A stretch of DNA of 64,000 nt from Actinacidiphila epipremni (GCF_012034175.1 NZ_JAATEJ010000012.1:152214-216213), one strand, 5' to 3'. Numbered from the stretch's first letter, positions 1 through 9,430 are shown. Program-made: numbers and translations. Notes: generated by a model not told the origin, from the sequence alone.

Positions 1-474
1 CGCGCCGAGGCCGATGTCGTGCGGGAAGATCGTGGCGCCGTAGACGTTGTTGTCGCCGTGCACCGCGTCGATGCCGTAGACCATCGGGATGGCCAGCGGC
101 GTACTGAGCGCGGTGCGCTGGAAGTTGTCGTACATGTCGGCCCAGGAGCCGGCGTTGTTGGGGCTCGGCGCCGAGCCGCCGCCGGACAGGACCGAGCCGA
201 TCCGGTACGTGGCCAGGTCGTTGGGGGCGGAGGTCAGCGCGGTCCTGTCGACCTGCGTCATCTGCCCGATCTTCTCGTCGAGCGACATGCGCGAGAGCAG
301 GTCGTCGACGCGCTGCGCGACCGGCAGCGAGGGGTCCTGGTACGGCAGCCCGGCCGCCTGGGCGCCGGGCTGCGAGGTCGCGGCGGTCGCGTGGACCGCC
401 GCGTTCGTGAGGGAGAGCATCGCGAGGACGGCGCCTAGGGCGACGCCCGCTCTGCGGTACGTACGTCTGGACAT
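1..474 (-). CDS. Secreted glycoside hydrolase family 3 (beta-glucosidase-like), N-terminal part
   Basis: The first 158 codons of a gene that runs off the left edge. The product opens with a classic signal peptide: basic start (SRRTYRR), a hydrophobic stretch, then AVHATAATS around residues 28-36. The mature part contains [18 protein letters not shown], the conserved opening of GH3 enzymes ([18 protein letters not shown] in relatives), then GSVLSGGGS and [16 protein letters not shown], the conserved GH3 substrate-pocket region. GH3 members remove terminal beta-linked sugars from oligosaccharides; secretion suggests work on cello- or related oligosaccharides outside the cell. A GGAG ribosome site lies 7-8 bases before the ATG. 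A perfect CebR-type palindrome lies 41 bases upstream, so cello-oligosaccharide induction is inferred. The catalytic Asp and the C-terminal domain are outside the window. Confidence 0.9.
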   Translation of the reverse strand, partial: MSRRTYRRAGVALGAVLAMLSLTNAAVHATAATSQPGAQAAGLPYQDPSLPVAQRVDDLLSRMSLDEKIGQMTQVDRTALTSAPNDLATYRIGSVLSGGGSAPSPNNAGSWADMYDNFQRTALSTPLAIPMVYGIDAVHGDNNVYGATIFPHDIGLGA

Positions 475-514
475 GACGACTCCGGGTGGGGGGAGGCCGT
501 GGGGGGCCCTGGAG

Positions 515-532
515 TATGGGAGCGCTCCCATA
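515..532. promoter_or_regulatory. CebR-type operator upstream of the GH3 gene
   Basis: An 18-base perfect palindrome, TATGGGAGCGCTCCCATA, whose core TGGGAGCGCTCCCA (517-530) is identical to the published Streptomyces CebR box. CebR is a LacI-family repressor released by cellobiose/cellotriose. The centre lies about 50 bases upstream of the GH3 start at 474, a position typical for blocking a promoter. The convergently oriented neighbour ends at 665, so the GH3 gene is the only evident target. Confidence 0.88.
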
Positions 533-664
533 GATGAGGCCAGCGCGCACGATCCGCTGTCAAGGGCGCGTACGGGTCTGGCGCGCCGGGTTTCTGCTCA
601 GGCGCTCGTCGGTCGCTTTGTCGGTCGTCCCTCAGCCGCTCTTCAGCCGCTCTTCGGCTGCCCT

Positions 665-1423
665 TCAGTGGCCCTCGGCCTGGCGGATCCGCCGGTCGGC
701 GTCGGCGGGTGCGAGCTGCGCGTCCTGGAACTGCCGGGTCGTCGGCAGGTTCAGGTGCAGCTCGGAGGCGGTGCTGATCTCGGCGGTGCCGTGCGCGAGG
801 CGGAAGTCCAGCGCGTGGCCGCCGCGGCGCCGCTCGTCGTCGAGGAAGTGCAGGTGGTAGCCGGCGACCGAGACGCCCTGCTCGAAGGCGGGGGTGCGAA
901 AGCCCGCGAGCGTGCCGGCGGCGTCGCGGACCACGCTCTCCCGCTGCCCGGCCGTCGCCTCGTTCAGCGGCGGGTAGGGCGGTTGCTGCTCGCGTACGGT
1001 CCGGGTGTGCACGGCCTCGAAGGTGCCCGTGACGCGGACGGCGTGGATGAGGTTGGCGCTGCCCGCGATGGCCTCGTCGAGCTGCCGTAGCAGGTCGCGG
1101 CGGTCGCAGGGTGCGGTGAGCGGCACCCGGAGGTCGGGTGCGAAGCGGGTGACGGCGGCGAAGGGCGTCCGCTCGTCGCCGGCCGCGAGGGCGACGCTGC
1201 CGTCGGCGTGCAGGTGGTGGCAGGTGCCGTCGAGGACCAGCATCTCGCCGTCGAGCCGGTTGAAGGTGCCGAGGCCGAAGTCGCCGTGCTCCAGCAGTTC
1301 GGCGACGGTGACGTCGCCGTCGTAGACGCCGTCGAGCAGGGCGCCCATCGTGGAGGTCTGGTACACCTCGCCGGTTGGGGTGGGCGCGCCGGGCGCGGGG
1401 GTGTCGTCGGGGGTGGGGGTCAT
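665..1423 (-). CDS. budA: Alpha-acetolactate decarboxylase
   Basis: A 252-residue protein matching the BudA/AlsD family, which converts alpha-acetolactate to acetoin in the cytoplasm. The zinc ligands are visible: GYHLHFL (His190, His192) and RGGHALDF (His203). Other family landmarks are YQTSTMGALLDGVYDGD near the N-terminus, the LDGEM segment (Glu60) and ELHLNLP near the C-terminus. Start: ATG at 1423 with an AGGAGGGAG ribosome site 12 bases upstream. The first ~18 residues are Pro/Thr-rich and probably disordered. Its substrate is the product of the IlvB/IlvN synthase encoded 42 kb to the right. Two 9-base direct repeats lie upstream. Confidence 0.93.
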   Translation of the reverse strand: MTPTPDDTPAPGAPTPTGEVYQTSTMGALLDGVYDGDVTVAELLEHGDFGLGTFNRLDGEMLVLDGTCHHLHADGSVALAAGDERTPFAAVTRFAPDLRVPLTAPCDRRDLLRQLDEAIAGSANLIHAVRVTGTFEAVHTRTVREQQPPYPPLNEATAGQRESVVRDAAGTLAGFRTPAFEQGVSVAGYHLHFLDDERRRGGHALDFRLAHGTAEISTASELHLNLPTTRQFQDAQLAPADADRRIRQAEGH

Positions 1424-1648
1424 GGTCGGCCGCTCCCTCCTGTGGGGTGCGGGGCTCTTCTGGGCTTTACGGGCTTTACGGGCCTGGGGCTCGCTCGCCG
1501 TGCCTGCTGTCGAGTGTGCGCGCGGGCGGGGCGGGGCGGCGAATCCCCTGGCCCGGGCCGGTGGGGCGGGGCGGGAAAACCTGTCCGCCCGTTTTCCGCC
1601 TTTCGGGCGTAGCCTGAAGGGACTGTGCCCGGCTGCGGGGAGGTCCGC

Positions 1649-1837
1649 GTGTTCAACATCCTCGAAGGTTTGTTCGCGCCCTCGCGTAAGCACACCGACG
1701 ACGAGCGCAACCGCCTGGAGCTCTTCCGCGAGGAGGAGGGCAACGGCGATCCGGCCCGCGGGCCGATAGACCTCTCGTCGGGGAAGGTCGTGATGCGCGC
1801 GACCCCGCGTACGTCGCCCGAGGCGACGGGCGCCTGA
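1649..1837 (+). CDS. Small DUF6191-type protein
   Basis: A 62-residue protein starting at GTG with a GGGGAGG ribosome site. The sequence FNILEGLFAPSRKHTDDER, then LELFREEEG and GPIDLSSGKVV, matches the small family of Streptomyces proteins that I recall as DUF6191. Function is unknown. There is no signal peptide or clear membrane span; the N-terminal half is amphipathic and the C-terminal third polar. It is transcribed divergently from budA across a 225-base gap. An in-frame start 24 bases earlier exists but lacks a ribosome site. Confidence 0.72.
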   Translation: MFNILEGLFAPSRKHTDDERNRLELFREEEGNGDPARGPIDLSSGKVVMRATPRTSPEATGA

Positions 1838-1906
1838 GCTTATCTCGCACGGCCGGGTACGCCGGGTAGGTATCCGGCCGGCCGCTGCGGTGTTTCTACG
1901 GCCTGC

Positions 1907-2782
1907 TCAGCCGGCGCGGAGGTGCGCCGGCCGCCCCGGGGTGTCCGCCCGGCGCCGCAGCACCGCGCCGGACAGCGGCCACCGCCGCAGCTGCTCCTCG
2001 GTGAGGCCGCGGGAGGCCGTGGTGACGTACATGGTGCGCAGGTCTGGGCCGCCGAAGGCGATGCTCGTCGGGCGCGGCGCGGGCACGTCGAGCCGCTCGC
2101 GCACCGAGCCGTCCGGCGCGAAGCGCGTGAGGTGGGCGCCGTCCCAGAAGGCGCACCACACGTCGCCGGCCGCGTCCACCCGCAGCCCGTCGGGCATGCC
2201 GTCCAGGGCCGAGGTGTCGGCGAAGACCTCGCGCTCGCCGAGGGTGCCCGAGGCCGCGTCGAAGGGGTAGCGGTGGATGCGGTCGGCGAGGGTGTCCACG
2301 AGGTACATGTGCCGGCCGTCCGGCGACCAGTCGATGCCGTTGGGGCACGCGAAGCCCTCGTCGGCGGTCGCGTACGTGCCGTCGCCGCGCAGCGCGTAGA
2401 GCCGCCCGCGCGGGCGGTGCGCGTCGTCGTCCAGCGAGCCGCTCCAGAAGCGCCCGGCCGGGTCGACGGCGCCGTCGTTGAAGCGGTACGACGGCCGGGC
2501 GGCCTCCGGGTCGGCCAGGGGCCGCGCTGCCCCGGTGCGCAGGTCCACCAGGTGCCAGCCGCCGCGCATCCCGGCGACCAGCACGTCCGGCTCCGCGGTG
2601 AGCCCCAGGCACCCGACCTCCGCCCCGACCGCCACCACCCGGGCCCGGGCCCGGGTCCCGTCCTCGGCCCGGCGCCATATTTCGCCGGCGGGGATGTCGA
2701 CCCAGTGCAGCGTCGCCGTCCGGGCGTCCCACAGCGGGCCTTCGCCGAGCTGGTGGCGCCCGGGCGAGAAGACGTCGAACAC
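1907..2782 (-). CDS. SMP-30/gluconolactonase family protein
   Basis: A 291-residue six-bladed beta-propeller of the SMP-30/LRE family, metal-dependent lactonases that hydrolyse sugar lactones. Metal and active-site positions are present: LGEGPLWD (Glu near residue 14), YRFNDG (Asn), CPNGIDWSPDG (Asn) and DGMPDGLRVD (Asp). Start: GTG at 2782 with GAGGAGAG upstream. No signal peptide, so probably cytoplasmic. It stands alone between a small gene and the two-component system; the natural lactone cannot be inferred from context. The 184-base gap to the histidine kinase is extremely G-rich and shows no gene. Confidence 0.9.
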   Translation of the reverse strand: MFDVFSPGRHQLGEGPLWDARTATLHWVDIPAGEIWRRAEDGTRARARVVAVGAEVGCLGLTAEPDVLVAGMRGGWHLVDLRTGAARPLADPEAARPSYRFNDGAVDPAGRFWSGSLDDDAHRPRGRLYALRGDGTYATADEGFACPNGIDWSPDGRHMYLVDTLADRIHRYPFDAASGTLGEREVFADTSALDGMPDGLRVDAAGDVWCAFWDGAHLTRFAPDGSVRERLDVPAPRPTSIAFGGPDLRTMYVTTASRGLTEEQLRRWPLSGAVLRRRADTPGRPAHLRAG

Positions 2783-2966
2783 GGCGCGGCTCTCCTCTGC
2801 CGGGGGCGGTCGCGTCCACCCCGTACGGGTGGAGTCTGCCGTACGGGGTGGGGCGGGGGCGCGGGGGCGCCGGTTGGGGCGCGGGCTGGCGTGCTGACCT
2901 GGGCGCGGGCCCGGGCGCGGGTCGGGTTGCCGGCGAGGGCGCCGGCCGGGGCGTCGGGTGGTGGGG

Positions 2967-4091
2967 TCAGGCGATGGTGGTGGCGCCGCCCAGCGGGAGG
3001 GCCACCTCGAAGCGGCAGCCGCCGGGGACGTTGCGGACCTCGGCGCGGCCCGCGTGCGCCTCGACGATGCCGCGGACGATCGCCAGCCCCAGCCCGGCGC
3101 CGGAGGGCGGGGTGCGGGCCTGGCTGCCGCGCCACCCGGTGTCGAAGACACGCGGCAGGTCCTGCTCCGGTATGCCGCCGCACGCGTCGGTCACCGCCAG
3201 CAGGGCCGTGTCGTCGCGGCAGCTCACCGAGACCGCGACCGTACCGTCCGGCGGGGTGTGGCGGATGGCGTTGCTCAGCAGATTGGTGAGCACCCGGGCC
3301 ATCTCCTTGCCGTCGACCTCGACGGGCACATGCGCGATGCCGTTGCCCACCAGGCGCACCCCGCGCTCGCGGGCGAGCGGGTCGGCGCCGAGCATCGCGT
3401 CCGCGGCGAGGTCGCGCAGCGAGACCCGGCTCGGGGACAGCGCGAGGGCGCCGGCGTGGATGCGGGACAGCTCGAAGAGGTCGCCGACCATGCCGTTGAG
3501 CCGCTCGACCTCGGTACGGATCCGCCGGTGGTAGCGGCCGGGGTCGTCGGCCACGCCGTCCTCCAGCGCCTCGGCCATGGCCCGCAGGCCGGCCAGCGGG
3601 GTGCGCAGGTCGTGCGAGATCCAGGCGACCAGCTCCCGGCGTGAGGTCTCCAAGGTGCGCTCGCGCTCCCGCGAGGCGGCGAGCCGGTCGCTGGTGGCGG
3701 CCAACTCGCGTGTGAGGTCGGCGAGTTCGGCGGTCGCCGCGACGGGCGGCGGGGCGAAGCTGCCGCCGTCCCCGAAGGCGCGGGCCGCGAGCGCGAGGGC
3801 GCGGCTGCGGGCGACCACCCAGCGGCCCATGACCAGCGCGGTCGCGAGCGAAACGACCGCGGCGATGGCCGCGACGAGCGTGACGACCCGCAGGTCGTGC
3901 GGCGACAGGAACATCGCCCACGCCACCGTGAGGGTCCCGCCGAGCATCGCGGTGACGGCGACCCCCGCGACGACCGCGAGCGACACGGCGACGGAACGGT
4001 GCCGCAACAGCCACAACGCCCCGGCCCCGACCACCCCGGCACACCCGGCTCCCCCGAGCGCGAGCAACGCGATGACAATTAGCCCCCTCAC
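2967..4091 (-). CDS. Membrane sensor histidine kinase
   Basis: A 374-residue sensor kinase. Three hydrophobic segments (about 1-29, 33-62, 70-90) anchor it in the membrane with little extracytoplasmic sequence, so it probably senses within the membrane or from inside. A HAMP-like linker and coiled region (about 90-150) lead to the H-box [14 protein letters not shown], with phospho-acceptor His160. The N-box ([10 protein letters not shown]), a D/G1 box (VTDACGGIP) and the G2 region GAGLGLAIV are present, so the kinase looks active. It starts at GTG overlapping the stop of the response regulator by 4 bases (GTGA), so the pair is translationally coupled. The stimulus is unknown. Confidence 0.92.
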   Translation of the reverse strand: MRGLIVIALLALGGAGCAGVVGAGALWLLRHRSVAVSLAVVAGVAVTAMLGGTLTVAWAMFLSPHDLRVVTLVAAIAAVVSLATALVMGRWVVARSRALALAARAFGDGGSFAPPPVAATAELADLTRELAATSDRLAASRERERTLETSRRELVAWISHDLRTPLAGLRAMAEALEDGVADDPGRYHRRIRTEVERLNGMVGDLFELSRIHAGALALSPSRVSLRDLAADAMLGADPLARERGVRLVGNGIAHVPVEVDGKEMARVLTNLLSNAIRHTPPDGTVAVSVSCRDDTALLAVTDACGGIPEQDLPRVFDTGWRGSQARTPPSGAGLGLAIVRGIVEAHAGRAEVRNVPGGCRFEVALPLGGATTIA

Positions 4092-5425
4092 GCGATCCCC
4101 CCGGGGGCCGCGGCGCCGCCCGCGAGGCGGCCGGGAACGCCCTCGGGGCTTGCAAACTCGCCCCCGGGGTTTGCGCTGGCGCCTTCCGGCCGCCCACCGC
4201 CGGGTGAGGTACCGTCCGCCCCGTGGCTCGGGCCCCTCTCGGTGCCTGGGGCGGGGCCTTCCGGCCGCCCACCGCCGGGCGGGGTGCCGTCCGCCCCGTG
4301 GCTCGGGCCCCTCTCGGTGCCTGGGGCGGGGCCTTCCGGCCGCCCACCGCCGGGTGAGGTGCCGTCCGCCCCGTGGCTCGGGCCCCTCTCGGTGCCTGGG
4401 GCGGGGCCTTCCGGCCGCCCACCGCCGGGTGAGGTGCCGTCCGCCCCGTGGCTCGGGCCCCCCTCGGAGCCTGGGGCGGGGCCTTCCGGCAGCCCACCGC
4501 CGGGCGTTGCGGTGCCGTCCGCGGGGCGGCCGGTGCCGCCTCCCGGCCCTGCAGCGCCGTCTTCGCGTCGGCCGGGGCTGTCAGCCGGTCGGCCGCGGTC
4601 GCCCTCAGGCCGCCCGCCGCCCGGCGGTGCGGGTGCGGCCGGCGGCGCGGTGGGGGTGGGTGCGGCGGGCGCGTCCGACGCGACCGGGGCGGCGGCGTGG
4701 GCGTCCCGCTCCACGTCGCCCGGGTCGAAGCGGTAGCCGACGCCCCACACCGTACGGATCAGCCGCGGCGCGGCCGGGTCGTCCTCGATCTTCGAGCGCA
4801 GCCGGCGGACGTGCACGGTCACGGTCGACAGGTCGCCGAACTCCCAGCCCCACACCGCCCGCATCAGCTCCTCGCGGCTGTGCGCGCGGCCGGGGTGGGC
4901 CAGGAACCAGGCGAGCAGCTCGAACTCCCGCAGGGTGAGCGTCAGCTCCCGCCCGCCCTTGGCCGCCTGCCGGGCCCCCGTGTCCAGGACGAGCCCCGCC
5001 GCCCGCAGCACCTTGGCCGGGCCGGCCGCCGCCGCGTTCCCGGCGCGGCTGCGGCGCAGCACGGAGTCCACCCGCAGCGTCAGCTCCCGCGGGCTGAAGG
5101 GCTTGGTGACGTAGTCGTCCGCGCCGACTTCCAGGCCGGTGATCCGGTCCTCCTCCTCACCCCGCGCGCTGAGCATGATCACCGGCAGCGGGAGGCCTGT
5201 GGCGCGCAGCCGGCGGCACACCTCCAGCCCGTCGATGCCGGGCAGCATGAGGTCCAGCACCACCAGGTCCACCGCCCCGTCCGCGGCCTGCGCGAGCGCG
5301 GAGAAGCCGTCCGCCGCGTGCAGGGCGATGTGGCCGGCCCGGCGCAGGTAGCCGGTGACGACCTCCGCGACGGTCGGGTCGTCCTCGACCACCAGGATCC
5401 GGGCGGGCGCTGCTGGCGTACTCAT
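4088..5425 (-). CDS. OmpR-family response regulator with long C-terminal repeat tail
   Basis: A 445-residue protein, about twice the usual length for this family. Residues 1-120 form a receiver domain (RILVVEDDP; phospho-acceptor Asp58 in [12 protein letters not shown]; the Thr/Lys switch in the VTKPFSP segment). Residues about 135-230 form an OmpR winged helix ([19 protein letters not shown] ... [16 protein letters not shown] ... [10 protein letters not shown]). After that comes about 200 residues of Pro/Gly/Ala-rich sequence built partly from a 25-residue tandem unit. Such a tail is not part of the family. It continues in frame to the stop that overlaps the kinase start. Start ATG at 5425; a GTG two codons earlier is an alternative. 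Partner of the adjacent histidine kinase; targets are unknown. Confidence 0.9.
   Translation of the reverse strand: MSTPAAPARILVVEDDPTVAEVVTGYLRRAGHIALHAADGFSALAQAADGAVDLVVLDLMLPGIDGLEVCRRLRATGLPLPVIMLSARGEEEDRITGLEVGADDYVTKPFSPRELTLRVDSVLRRSRAGNAAAAGPAKVLRAAGLVLDTGARQAAKGGRELTLTLREFELLAWFLAHPGRAHSREELMRAVWGWEFGDLSTVTVHVRRLRSKIEDDPAAPRLIRTVWGVGYRFDPGDVERDAHAAAPVASDAPAAPTPTAPPAAPAPPGGGRPEGDRGRPADSPGRREDGAAGPGGGTGRPADGTATPGGGLPEGPAPGSEGGPSHGADGTSPGGGRPEGPAPGTERGPSHGADGTSPGGGRPEGPAPGTERGPSHGADGTPPGGGRPEGPAPGTERGPSHGADGTSPGGGRPEGASANPGGEFASPEGVPGRLAGGAAAPGGIA
4181..4511. repeat. 75-bp tandem repeat array inside the response regulator gene
   Basis: Four near-perfect 75-base copies begin at 4212, 4287, 4362 and 4437, with a partial copy at 4181-4211. 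On the minus strand each copy encodes a 25-residue unit running from [11 protein letters not shown] to GPSHGADGT(S/P)P. Copies differ by only a few bases; the first-translated copy is the most diverged ([13 protein letters not shown]). Because 75 is a multiple of 3, gain or loss of copies keeps the reading frame and the coupling to the kinase. Confidence 0.93.
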
Positions 5426-5508
5426 CCTCACAGCGTCGCACCACGCGCCCCCGAACGTCCCGGCCCGCCCCCCGCCGAGCCGACCCCGTCCCCATTCCGT
5501 AAGGTCCG

Positions 5509-5985
5509 TCACACGGTGACGACGGAGAACGTCGCCGGCCCCAGCGCGAGCGCGCCGTCGGTGAGCGGGGTGCAGCGGACCCCGCCCTTGCCGCGCAGGG
5601 CGCGCTGCGCGCCCGGGCCGATCACCGCGTCCATCCACGCGCACGGCCGCGCGGGGCGCCGTACGGCCAGCACGACACTGCCGCCCTCGCCCTCCAGCGC
5701 CACCGTCTCGCCGACGTGCGCGTCGATGTCGACGCCCCGCAGCAGCACATTGCGCCGGGTCTGCCGCAGGTCCGCGCGGGGGTCGATGTCGTGCGGCAGA
5801 TTCTCCGCGGCCATGAGCGTGATCGACGCATTGCGGTGCGCGGGCTGGTTGAAATACCGGTCCCCGACGATCCCGAGCCCGCCCCTCACCACGATCCGCC
5901 CCACCAACTCCCCCTCACCCCCCGGCACCGGCCCGTCCGCAGGCCGCCCCTCATACCGGTGCACCGGCGACACCAGCAACTGCAC
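5509..5985 (-). CDS. MOSC-domain protein
   Basis: A 158-residue single MOSC domain (MOCO sulfurase C-terminal domain). Recognisable segments: LVSPVHRYEGRPADGP, GIVGDRYFNQPAHRNASIT, AAENLPHDIDP, RRNVLLRGVDID, and the Cys-containing RPARPCAWMD and GVRCTPLTDG. MOSC proteins are linked to molybdenum cofactor sulfur chemistry or to N-hydroxylated compound reduction, but the substrate here is unknown. I chose GTG at 5985, which has GGAGG just upstream; longer versions would run into the divergent SUFU-domain gene. The gap to the response regulator is 83 bases in the same direction, so co-transcription is possible but not shown. Confidence 0.82.
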   Translation of the reverse strand: MQLLVSPVHRYEGRPADGPVPGGEGELVGRIVVRGGLGIVGDRYFNQPAHRNASITLMAAENLPHDIDPRADLRQTRRNVLLRGVDIDAHVGETVALEGEGGSVVLAVRRPARPCAWMDAVIGPGAQRALRGKGGVRCTPLTDGALALGPATFSVVTV

Positions 5986-6077
5986 GACCTCCACCGCGAT
6001 CACCCACCCCACGATACGGCGCCGCCTTTCTTCCGCAGCCGCTGCGGCCGGCCGCGTCGATGAGGGATGATCCCGCG

Positions 6078-6656
6078 GTGAGCGAGGCGAGGGTGCAGGC
6101 GGCGCAGGCCGTCGAATCACATGTCCGGGCGTACTTCGAGGGCCATCTCGTGGAGGCCGTCGCCTACGACCCCGGCGAGGCACGGCGCGCGGTGCTGCCC
6201 GACCTGCGCGTCCTCGTCGCGGGCCCCGGCCCCCGCAGCGACACCTGGGCCTACGTGACCGCCGGCTGCTGGGCCGCGACGGCGGAGGACGGCCACGGAC
6301 TGGAGTTCGTCATGACCGCCCACGTCCGCGACCAGCGGTTCATCGACCTCATGGCGATGATCGCCTACTACCACTGCGGCGGGCACCGGCTCGACCTGGA
6401 GCACAGCATGCCGATCGGCGAACCATGGGTGCCGGGCTCGACCTGCGACCACCTCCTGATCAGCCTGCCCTACCTCCACGGCCCCGCGCTGGAACACTGC
6501 CCCCTCCCAGGCGGCCACGCCCGCATCCTGTGGACCCTCCCCGTGACCTCAACCGAGATCGCCTTCCGCCGGCACCACGGCCACGAGGCCCTGGAACGCC
6601 TCTTCGACGCCGCGCACATCATCCCCACCGACCCCTTCCGCCCCTCGGTCATCTGA
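6078..6656 (+). CDS. Suppressor-of-fused (SUFU) domain protein
   Basis: A 192-residue cytoplasmic protein of the bacterial SUFU family. Typical segments are EAVAYDPGEARRAVLPDLRVLVAGPGP truncated here to its key parts DPGEARRAVLPDLRVLV, then TWAYVTAGCW, LEFVMTAHV, HRLDLEHSMPIGEPWVPGS, DHLLISLPYLHGP and ILWTLPVTSTEIAFRR. In bacteria these proteins are often immunity-like or of unknown role, and no toxin gene is visible next to it. Start GTG at 6078 is preferred; an ATG at 6060 in the same frame lacks a ribosome site. It converges with sdaA (stop at 6684) with 27 bases between them. Confidence 0.82.
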   Translation: MSEARVQAAQAVESHVRAYFEGHLVEAVAYDPGEARRAVLPDLRVLVAGPGPRSDTWAYVTAGCWAATAEDGHGLEFVMTAHVRDQRFIDLMAMIAYYHCGGHRLDLEHSMPIGEPWVPGSTCDHLLISLPYLHGPALEHCPLPGGHARILWTLPVTSTEIAFRRHHGHEALERLFDAAHIIPTDPFRPSVI

Positions 6657-6683
6657 GACCGACGCGCACTCGGGGGCTGGAGG

Positions 6684-8051
6684 TCAGCACTCGATGACGT
6701 TGACCGCGAGGCCGCCGCGGGCGGTTTCTTTGTATTTGACCTTCATGTCCGCTCCGGTCTGCTTCATCGTCGTGATGACCTTGTCGAGGGAGACATGGTG
6801 GCGGCCGTCGCCGCGCATCGCCATCTTCGCCGCGGTCACCGCCTTGACCGCCGCCATGCCGTTGCGCTCGATGCAGGGGATCTGGACGAGGCCGCCGACC
6901 GGGTCGCAGGTCAGGCCCAGGTTGTGCTCCATGCCGATCTCCGCGGCGTTCTCGACCTGTTCGGGGGTGCCGCCGAGGATCTCGGCGAGGCCGCCGGCGG
7001 CCATGGAGCAGGCGGAGCCGACCTCGCCCTGGCAGCCGACCTCGGCGCCGGAGATCGAGGCGTTCTCCTTGAAGAGCATGCCGATCGCGCCGGCGGCGAG
7101 CAGGAAGCGGACGATGCCGTCGTCGTCGGCGCCGGGGACGAAGTTCGTGTAGTAGTGCAGGACGGCCGGGATGATGCCGGCCGCGCCGTTGGTGGGGGCG
7201 GTGACGACCCGGCCGCCCGCCGCGTTCTCCTCGTTGACCGCCATCGCGTAGAGGGTGAGCCACTCGGTGGCGTGCGCCGCCGCGTCGCCCTCGGCGCGCA
7301 GCTGGCGGGCTGAGACCGCGGCCCTGCGGCGGACCTTGAGGCCGCCGGGCAGGATGCCCTCGCGGGACATGCCGCGCTCCACGCACTCCCGCATCACCTG
7401 CCAGATCTCCAGCAGCCCGGCCCGGATCTCCGCCTCGGAGCGCCACGCCTTCTCGTTCTCCAGCATGAGCGCCGAGATCGACAGACCCGTCTCCCGGGCC
7501 AGCCGCAGCAACTCGTCGCCGGTGCGGAACGGATGGCGCAGCACCGTGTCGTCCAGCTTGATGCGGTCCGCGCCCACCGCGTCCTCGTCCACGACGAAGC
7601 CGCCGCCGACGCTGTAGTACGTCTTCGCCAGCAGCACCGCGCCGTCCGGCCCGTACGCCGTCAGCGTCATGCCGTTGGCGTGGTACGGCAGCGCCCGGCG
7701 GCGGTGCAGCACCAGGTCGGCGGCCGGGTCGAAGGGCACCTCGTGCGCGCCCAGCAGCAACAGGCGGCGCGAGCGGTGCACCGCGGCCACCTCGGCGTCG
7801 GCCGCCTCGACGTCCACCGTGCGCGGGGAGTGCCCGGCCAGGCCCAGCAGCACCGCCTTGGGGGTGCCGTGGCCGTGCCCGGTCGCGCCCAGCGAGCCGA
7901 ACAGCTCGGCCTTCACGCCCGCGGTGGCGGTGAGCAGGTCCTCGGTCTTCAGCCGCTGCGCGAACATCCGGGCAGCCCGCATCGGCCCCACGGTGTGGGA
8001 CGAGGACGGGCCTATGCCGATGGAGAAGAGGTCGAACACGGAGATTGCCAT
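6684..8051 (-). CDS. sdaA: L-serine ammonia-lyase (iron-sulfur)
   Basis: A 455-residue single-chain L-serine dehydratase, converting L-serine to pyruvate and ammonia. The N-terminal beta domain begins [20 protein letters not shown]; the alpha domain holds the 4Fe-4S cysteine regions ([35 protein letters not shown]). Length fits the fused bacterial type. It is the last gene of the glycine/serine set behind the riboswitch: the cleavage system and GlyA interconvert glycine and serine, and SdaA drains the serine to pyruvate. A strong hairpin in the 113-base gap after glyA suggests reduced or separate transcription. Confidence 0.96.
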   Translation of the reverse strand: MAISVFDLFSIGIGPSSSHTVGPMRAARMFAQRLKTEDLLTATAGVKAELFGSLGATGHGHGTPKAVLLGLAGHSPRTVDVEAADAEVAAVHRSRRLLLLGAHEVPFDPAADLVLHRRRALPYHANGMTLTAYGPDGAVLLAKTYYSVGGGFVVDEDAVGADRIKLDDTVLRHPFRTGDELLRLARETGLSISALMLENEKAWRSEAEIRAGLLEIWQVMRECVERGMSREGILPGGLKVRRRAAVSARQLRAEGDAAAHATEWLTLYAMAVNEENAAGGRVVTAPTNGAAGIIPAVLHYYTNFVPGADDDGIVRFLLAAGAIGMLFKENASISGAEVGCQGEVGSACSMAAGGLAEILGGTPEQVENAAEIGMEHNLGLTCDPVGGLVQIPCIERNGMAAVKAVTAAKMAMRGDGRHHVSLDKVITTMKQTGADMKVKYKETARGGLAVNVIEC

Positions 8052-8117
8052 GGGTTCACTGCTCCCGGGTCTCCGCGGACGCCGTTGTCCGCGGGATATT
8101 GCTAGGTGGTGCGCGGA

Positions 8118-8156
8118 GGGCGACCGCGCGGCGGGGGATATGCCCCGCGGTCGCCC
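8118..8156 (-). terminator. Hairpin between glyA and sdaA
   Basis: Inverted repeat with 11-base arms: GGGCGACCGCG at 8118-8128 and CGCGGTCGCCC at 8146-8156, with a second complementary pair in the loop. It lies just past the glyA stop in the direction of transcription. It has no U-tract, so it may be a weak terminator, a processing site or an attenuation point lowering sdaA relative to glyA. Confidence 0.55.
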
Positions 8157-8164
8157 CGAAGGGG

Positions 8165-9430
8165 TCAGGGCGCGAGCGTCGGATACAGCGGGTACCGCTC
8201 GGCCAGCGCCGTGACGCGGGCCCGCAGCGCGTCCGCGTCGAAGACCGGCAGCAGCGCGGCGGCGATGACGTCGGCGACCTCGCGGAAGGCGTCGGTGTCG
8301 AAGCCGCGGGTGGCCAGCGCCGGCGTCCCGATCCGCAGGCCCGACGTCACCATCGGCGGGCGCGGGTCGTTCGGCACCGCGTTGCGGTTCACGGTGATGC
8401 CGATGTCGTGCAGCCGGTCCTCGGCCTGCTGCCCGTCCAGCGCGGAGTCGCGCAGGTCGACCAGCACCAGGTGGACGTCCGTGCCGCCGGAGAGCACCTT
8501 CACGCCGGCCGCCGCCAGATCCTCACCGCCCAGCCGCTCGGCGAGCACCGCCGCGCCCTCCAGCGTCCTGGCCTGGCGCTCCCGGAACTCCTCGGTCATC
8601 GCCGCCTTGAAGGCGACCGCCTTGCCGGCGATCACATGCTCCAGCGGCCCGCCCTGCTGGCCGGGGAAGACCGCCGAGTTGATCTTCTTCGCCATCTCCG
8701 CGGTGGACAGGATCACCCCGCCGCGCGGGCCGCCCAGCGTCTTGTGCGTCGTCGTGGTGACCACATGTGCGTGCGGCACCGGCGAGGGGTGCAGCCCCGC
8801 CGCGACCAGGCCCGCGAAATGCGCCATGTCGACCATCAGATACGCGCCGACCTCGTCCGCGATCCGCCGGAACTCCGCGAAGTCCAGCTGCCGCGGATAC
8901 GCCGACCAGCCCGCGATGACCAGCTTCGGGCGGTGCTCCTTGGCCAGCCGCTCCACCTCCGCCATGTCGACCAGGCCGGTGTCGGCGTCGACATGGTAGG
9001 CGGCGACCCTGTACAGCTTCCCGGAGAAGTTGATCTTCATGCCGTGCGTCAGGTGCCCGCCGTGCGCCAGGTCCAGGCCCAGGATCGTGTCGCCCGGCTT
9101 GAGCAGCGCGAACATCGCCGCCGCGTTCGCCTGGGCGCCCGAGTGCGGCTGGACGTTCGCGGCCTCGGCGCCGAACAGCGCCTTGACCCGGTCGACGGCC
9201 AGCTGCTCGATCACGTCGACGTGCTCGCAGCCGCCGTAGTAGCGGCGCCCGGGGTAGCCCTCGGCGTACTTGTTGGTGAGCACCGAGCCCTGGGCCTGCA
9301 GGACCGCGACCGGCGCGAAATTCTCCGACGCGATCATCTCCAGGGTGGACTGCTGGCGGCGCAGCTCGGCGTCGACCTCGGCGGCGACCTCCGGGTCGAA
9401 GTCGTGCAGTGACTGGTTCAGGAGCGACAT
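8165..9430 (-). CDS. glyA: Serine hydroxymethyltransferase
   Basis: A 421-residue PLP enzyme that interconverts serine plus tetrahydrofolate with glycine plus 5,10-methylene-tetrahydrofolate. Landmarks: [38 protein letters not shown], the substrate/PLP segment [15 protein letters not shown] and the Schiff-base lysine in [14 protein letters not shown]. Full length for the family. It lies 34 bases downstream of gcvH on the same strand, inside the riboswitch-controlled operon, so it pairs with the glycine cleavage system to turn two glycines into one serine. Confidence 0.97.
   Translation of the reverse strand: MSLLNQSLHDFDPEVAAEVDAELRRQQSTLEMIASENFAPVAVLQAQGSVLTNKYAEGYPGRRYYGGCEHVDVIEQLAVDRVKALFGAEAANVQPHSGAQANAAAMFALLKPGDTILGLDLAHGGHLTHGMKINFSGKLYRVAAYHVDADTGLVDMAEVERLAKEHRPKLVIAGWSAYPRQLDFAEFRRIADEVGAYLMVDMAHFAGLVAAGLHPSPVPHAHVVTTTTHKTLGGPRGGVILSTAEMAKKINSAVFPGQQGGPLEHVIAGKAVAFKAAMTEEFRERQARTLEGAAVLAERLGGEDLAAAGVKVLSGGTDVHLVLVDLRDSALDGQQAEDRLHDIGITVNRNAVPNDPRPPMVTSGLRIGTPALATRGFDTDAFREVADVIAAALLPVFDADALRARVTALAERYPLYPTLAP

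Noticed and set aside
1840..4497. An 885-codon open frame on the minus strand spanning the lactonase, kinase and repeat region
   Set aside because: It runs across known genes in the wrong frame, is built of Arg/Pro/Gly from GC-rich codons, and has no domain; a shadow of the real genes and the 75-bp array.
4181..4511. The tandem array as a CRISPR locus
   Set aside because: Units are contiguous 75-base copies with no unique spacers and they keep a protein reading frame.
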